From: CAYLJO01 sp964383905
Lineage (GTDB): Bacteria; Acidobacteriota; Blastocatellia; Pyrinomonadales; Pyrinomonadaceae
Reading direction: 5' to 3'
DNA length: 6,351 nt
Assembly (NCBI GenBank): GCA_964383905.1
Contig: CAYLJO010000298.1
Location: 1 to 6,351 of the forward strand
Shown: in pieces, positions 5,582 to 6,351 of the stretch
Position numbering within the stretch: the first letter of the stretch is position 1
Layout: the number at the start of each line of letters is the position of its first letter
Translations under genes and position numbers: made by a program
The notes under the pieces: generated by a model
What the model saw: only the letters and a program-made list of their open reading frames with translations
Told to the model about the DNA's origin: nothing
Databases searched by the model: none

Positions 5582-6189
5582 TCAATCCTCATCTTCATGT
5601 GGCTGCCCGCCCCCTTCCACATTTTCCGCGTCGCCACTCCCCGGGAGCGTGTGCAGGGTGAACGCCTGATGCCCGTTGGTCTGCGCGCTCCCGCCGTTAA
5701 GAGGTGCGCCCGCTGGAATGAAGATATAATTCCCGACCGTAGCCGCGCCCGTGCCGTGCCGCGACAAAGGCACCGGCGTGAGAGTCGCCCACATGTCCGT
5801 TGCCGGATCATAAGCCTCCGCTTGATTGAACGTGCCGTTCAGCCGCTCGCCGCCGAAAACGAAGATGCGTCCCGCGAGCACCGCGACGGCGCAGCCACTG
5901 CGGGCCGTCGGCATAGGCTTCTTTGACTGCCACTTGTCGGTAATTGGTCGTACACGTCCAGGTAATTCGTATTGTACTCGAAAGTGCTGATGCGCTCGCC
6001 GACGGCGTAGAGTTTTCCGTTGATTGCGACGAGCCTCATGTGATCGCGCCCGATCGGCAGAGGCGCGCGCTCGCTCCATTTATTGGTTGCCGGGTCGTAA
6101 ACTCTGTGCGTGCCGACGCTCAACGTGTCGCGCCCGCCCACGGCGTGAATCTTTCCATCAAGGACAGCCAGCGAGACCGAGCCGAGCAT
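5582..6189 (-). pseudogene. kelch-repeat beta-propeller protein, truncated and frameshifted
   Basis: Starting at ATG 6189 behind a strong AGGAGGGGAG, the frame encodes kelch blades: SLAVLDGKIHAVGGRD with VYDPATNKW, then LVAINGKLYAVGER with YLDVYD. At 5946-5947 one C is missing from an expected CCC (GACCCA reads GACCA), and the next blades continue in another frame: PITDKWQSKKPMPTARSG, VLAGRIFVFGGE, AYDPATDMW, GAATVGNYIFIPAGAP, ending at TGA 5582-5584. Without the slip the first frame runs on to about 5839. Restoring one base gives about 202 residues and three VYDP/W units, about half of a six- or seven-blade propeller, so the N-terminal blades are lost as well. The diglycine of one blade has become Gly-Glu. 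Kelch proteins bind ligands or partners, often outside the cell; no signal peptide remains here. Pseudogene or sequencing slip at a homopolymer. Confidence 0.7.
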
Positions 6190-6197
6190 TCTTAGCT

Positions 6198-6207
6198 CTC
6201 CCCTCCT
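6198..6207 (-). promoter_or_regulatory. Shine-Dalgarno AGGAGGGGAG for the kelch ORF
   Basis: AGGAGGGGAG ends 8 nt before ATG 6189 on the minus strand. It decides this start over the in-frame ATG at 6252, whose preceding codons (IAPAELIVIRSVVYRRGEL) do not look like kelch and would cover the ribosome site. Confidence 0.55.
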
Positions 6208-6307
6208 ATAAACCACAGAGCGTATAACGATGAGTTCAGCGGGCGCAATCAATATAGAAGGAAAGCGTCAATCTTGATGCGCTCCGCTGCAACGCCTGTT
6301 GATTGAC

Positions 6308-6351
6308 ATAGGTAGGCTCTCACGAGCTGTCCCTGTCACACCACCGTGCAT
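6308..6351 (-). ncRNA. 3' end of a group II intron (part of domain V and domain VI)
   Basis: Read on the minus strand from base 6351, the sequence starts TGCACGGTGGTGTGA, like the 3' strand of domain V in bacterial introns with GAACCGCC...GGTGGTGTG. It continues with a GCTC-GTGA-GAGC hairpin enclosed by an AGG/CCT pair, and ends CTACCTAT. A hairpin followed by CTACCTAY, with an unpaired A about 6 nt from the end, is the usual domain VI and 3' splice end carrying the branch-point adenosine. The intron's 3' boundary would be at 6308, with exon sequence starting at 6307. The catalytic AGC triad, the other domains and any intron-encoded reverse transcriptase lie beyond the right edge. The call rests on pattern memory, not a covariance model. 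Confidence 0.5.

Noticed and set aside
1..6351. CRISPR array, tRNA, rRNA or defence system
   Set aside because: I see no regularly spaced repeats, no tRNA cloverleaf signature, no rRNA sequence and no nuclease, toxin or defence-family motif.

Overview
The window looks like a piece of an Acidobacteriota-type genome, most likely Blastocatellia or a relative. The evidence is moderately high GC, a receptor of the kinase/TPR type that is greatly expanded in that phylum, a phosphoribosyltransferase/erythromycin-esterase neighbourhood, a three-haem cytochrome c7-like protein and an IS6-like transposase. This placement is inferred from family recognition by eye, not from a database search.

Layout. 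Bases 1-61 (minus) are the start of a response regulator that runs off the left edge. Bases 138-521 (minus) hold a receiver-domain N-terminus joined in frame to a PP2C phosphatase C-terminus. Bases 522-692 (minus) are a small unknown ORF. Bases 744-812 (minus) look like the last codons of an unrecognised gene, cut by the left end of an IS6-family element (813-963) whose transposase stops after 24 residues. The only plus-strand gene, 998-2719, is a membrane-anchored TPR protein that lacks its kinase domain and C-terminus. An AT-rich segment of about 100 bp (2717-2816) separates it from a convergent minus-strand series. Read in the direction of transcription, that series is a frameshifted kelch protein (6189-5582), an amine-oxidase N-terminus on an unrecognised tail (5345-4962), a cytochrome c7/phosphoribosyltransferase fusion (4857-4156) and an erythromycin esterase with a replaced C-terminus (4115-2688). 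The right edge (6308-6351, minus) carries what looks like the 3' end of a group II intron. The gaps 4858-4961 and 5346-5581 hold no gene I can support.

Interpretation. Almost every gene is a fragment, and several are joined in frame to an unrelated partner. The esterase is the only one whose active-site residues all look intact. Together with the broken IS6 copy and the intron end, this resembles a deletion- and mobile-element-scarred graveyard rather than a working operon. A new defence or metabolic system is not supported. The window's main interest is the density of in-frame junctions, which may be real or may be an assembly artefact.
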